A DNA stretch of 7,461 bases from Planctomycetota bacterium (GTDB lineage: Bacteria; Planctomycetota; Planctomycetia; Gemmatales; Gemmataceae). Location: positions 1-7,461 of the forward strand of contig JACQFG010000312.1 in assembly GCA_016200155.1 (NCBI GenBank), in the 5' to 3' direction. Positions 7,101 through 7,461 of this stretch are shown piece after piece. Below the pieces are notes generated by a model, which searched no databases, was not told the DNA's origin, and saw only the letters and a list, made by a program, of their open reading frames with translations. Every line of letters begins with the position of its first letter. The first letter of the stretch is position 1. The position numbers were made by a program, and so were the translations under genes.

Positions 7101-7461
7101 GCCAACTCCTGGCGCTGCTGCACGGCCAGAGAGGTACTCTCCGTGACGCCGGCCTTAGCCCCGACAGCCTTCGTGCCGTCACCCTCCACGTGAATAGCGG
7201 GAACCATGCGCTTCGCATCTGGGACCTGGCCACTGCCAAAGAACTCGCCGAGCCGAGAATTGGTACAACCGACGGTAACGCAGATACCGTTCGCTTCAGC
7301 CCGGATGGTCGCTGGCTGCTGACGGCCCAGGAGACGGGGCATCGACTTCGCGAGGCGGCGACCGGCAAGGAGAGGGCGATCTTCAAAGGGCAGTTCGGCA
7401 ATAGTCGTTCTGATGAACCCATCCTCTTCAGCCCAGATAGCCGGCGCGTGCTGACCACCGA
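4121..7461 (+). CDS. Membrane Ser/Thr protein kinase with C-terminal WD40-like repeats (3' end outside window)
   Basis: The frame is open for 1113 codons to the window edge. Residues 10-58 (FLKAIELPSPGERAAFL and a Cys/Asp-containing helix) match the short N-terminal region common in planctomycete kinases. The PknB-like kinase domain spans about 91-390: glycine loop GEGGMGVVY (98-106), VALK with K121, candidate helix-C Glu near 137-139, HRDIKPSN with catalytic D214, DFG (235-237), TPEYMSPEQ (261-269) and RSDVYALG (280-287). All key residues are present, so it should be active. The region LDWIVMKSLEKDRSRRYETA leads to one membrane helix (about 412-436), then a charged, probably coiled stretch (437-475). 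From about residue 531 some twelve WD40-like units follow, with FSPDG and IWDAATG-type motifs, several degenerate. The kinase is expected in the cytoplasm and the repeats on the other side of the membrane, where they could bind protein or ligand; this topology is inferred. No partner gene is visible. Confidence 0.96.
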   Translation, partial: MAETANRQKDIFLKAIELPSPGERAAFLAEACAGDDALRQRVEAMLKAHTTPDSFLEKPAAALDLTVDASGGNPPANALLGDGPGTRIGPYKLLEQIGEGGMGVVYMAEQQEPVRRTVALKIIKPGMDSGQVLARFEAERQALALMDHPNIARVLDAGATADGRPFFVMELVKGTPITTFCDERRLNPRERLELFVSVCQAIQHAHQKGVIHRDIKPSNVLVALYDDRPVPKVIDFGVAKAAGQALTEKTLHTGFGAIIGTPEYMSPEQATFNQLDIDTRSDVYALGVLLYELLTGTTPVDKTRLKEAAFLEVLRVVREEEPARPSVKLSTTQARAGIAATRGTGPDELAQLLRGELDWIVMKSLEKDRSRRYETAAGLGRDVERYLKDELVEARPPSAGYRLRKFVRRNRGTVLAAGAVLVALLIGTICTTLGLFEARHERDDADRARRAETKQLQRAQENEATAIAAKEDAGKALTRSEGLRLILQSELVRPSNPSLAMLLAIEGAERAPGLLANNTLLAAMDQSREERTLPGAGSALCFSADGRRVLTRHGQDVRIWDVPSGKELVQFEKTTYFHERAGVRTSSGVATLPGHPPGNSGIIAASFDRKDRTVLTSSEYGIVALWDAATGKQIHFLQKGVEDWTPEDEANRRNGHEYACPAQFSPDGRWVLATHHKTRIWDADTGKEHLVLKGHDASVLWSEFSRDGKKIITASRDTTSRIWDAASGKQLHVLKGHATNAVARAFFSPDGSKAVTVASPIKDGVSKFKDTLCRFWDPETGKELTTLGASGSRLGYAASVQFSPDSSRMLSYDSFRASVDEPAWHFWDANTGKHLQQVSSRQPHGSASFTPDGKRVAFFDEGVEWWNAQKLERERADNIRGRALFSPDNQRLATADAAGVHIWAVAGEAERRLGHWTQLKFLCLNHDGRLLATHALDPSEVVIWDLAAAQEIARFKAKGAREVFARFSLDGRKVIFGGENDLQGTVWVGDVGTGQLLALLHGQRGTLRDAGLSPDSLRAVTLHVNSGNHALRIWDLATAKELAEPRIGTTDGNADTVRFSPDGRWLLTAQETGHRLREAATGKERAIFKGQFGNSRSDEPILFSPDSRRVLTT
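5711..7461 (+). repeat. Tandem WD40-like repeat coding region
   Basis: About twelve units of roughly 35-60 codons, each with an F/L-S-x-D-G/S turn followed by an I/L/F-W-D-x-x-T/S-G-K strand, plus the start of a thirteenth at the window edge. Clear WD ends fall near 5795, 6000, 6160, 6288, 6450, 6600, 6950 and 7220. The units near 6715 (WWNAQK), 6825 (IWAVAG), 7085 (VGDVGTG) and 7350 (LREAATG) are degenerate. The number suggests more than one beta-propeller. Confidence 0.85.

Noticed and set aside
5174..7458. Several long minus-strand frames opposite the kinase-WD40 gene
   Set aside because: They mirror the GC-biased third codon positions of the kinase gene; their translations are low-complexity Arg/Ser/Pro-rich or echo the WD repeats, with no family motifs.

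Overview
The window looks like chromosomal DNA from a planctomycete, probably a Gemmata-like lineage. The best evidence is the last gene. It encodes a Ser/Thr kinase with the order short N-terminal helical region, kinase, one membrane helix, then many WD40-like repeats, an arrangement typical of the large kinase families of Planctomycetota. The DNA is fairly GC-rich, with AT-richer patches between genes. Taxonomy is inferred from gene content only.

Layout from left to right. (1) Positions 1-374 hold the 3' end of a gene whose product carries a DUF2726-type domain; its start lies outside the window. (2) A complete tyrosine recombinase/integrase gene lies on the minus strand at 340-1386. Its 3' end overlaps the DUF2726 gene tail-to-tail by 35 bases. 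(3) At the recombinase start there is a perfect 13-bp inverted repeat with a 6-bp spacer (1378-1409). Its inner edges read TAA-N6-TTA, as in Xer/dif core sites. A possible 53-codon small gene (1401-1562) starts in the other arm, and a weak terminator-like hairpin with a T tract follows it. (4) Positions 1654-2448 encode an unrecognised 264-residue protein with one N-terminal membrane segment. (5) After a spacer containing two 9-bp GTGTAC-type direct repeats, 2572-3813 encodes a class V (cysteine-desulfurase-fold) PLP enzyme that keeps the PLP lysine but lacks a recognisable desulfurase cysteine motif. (6) A 307-base intergenic region, with a hairpin and possible promoter elements, leads to the kinase gene. 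(7) The kinase-WD40 gene starts at 4121 after a clear GGAGG ribosome binding site and runs off the window at 7461.

The segment from about 340 to 3813 reads like an accessory insertion between two ordinary planctomycete genes: a recombinase with a candidate core site, a small divergent ORF, an unknown membrane protein and an orphan PLP enzyme. Joint function of these genes is inference from adjacency. No CRISPR array, tRNA, rRNA or complete insertion sequence was seen.
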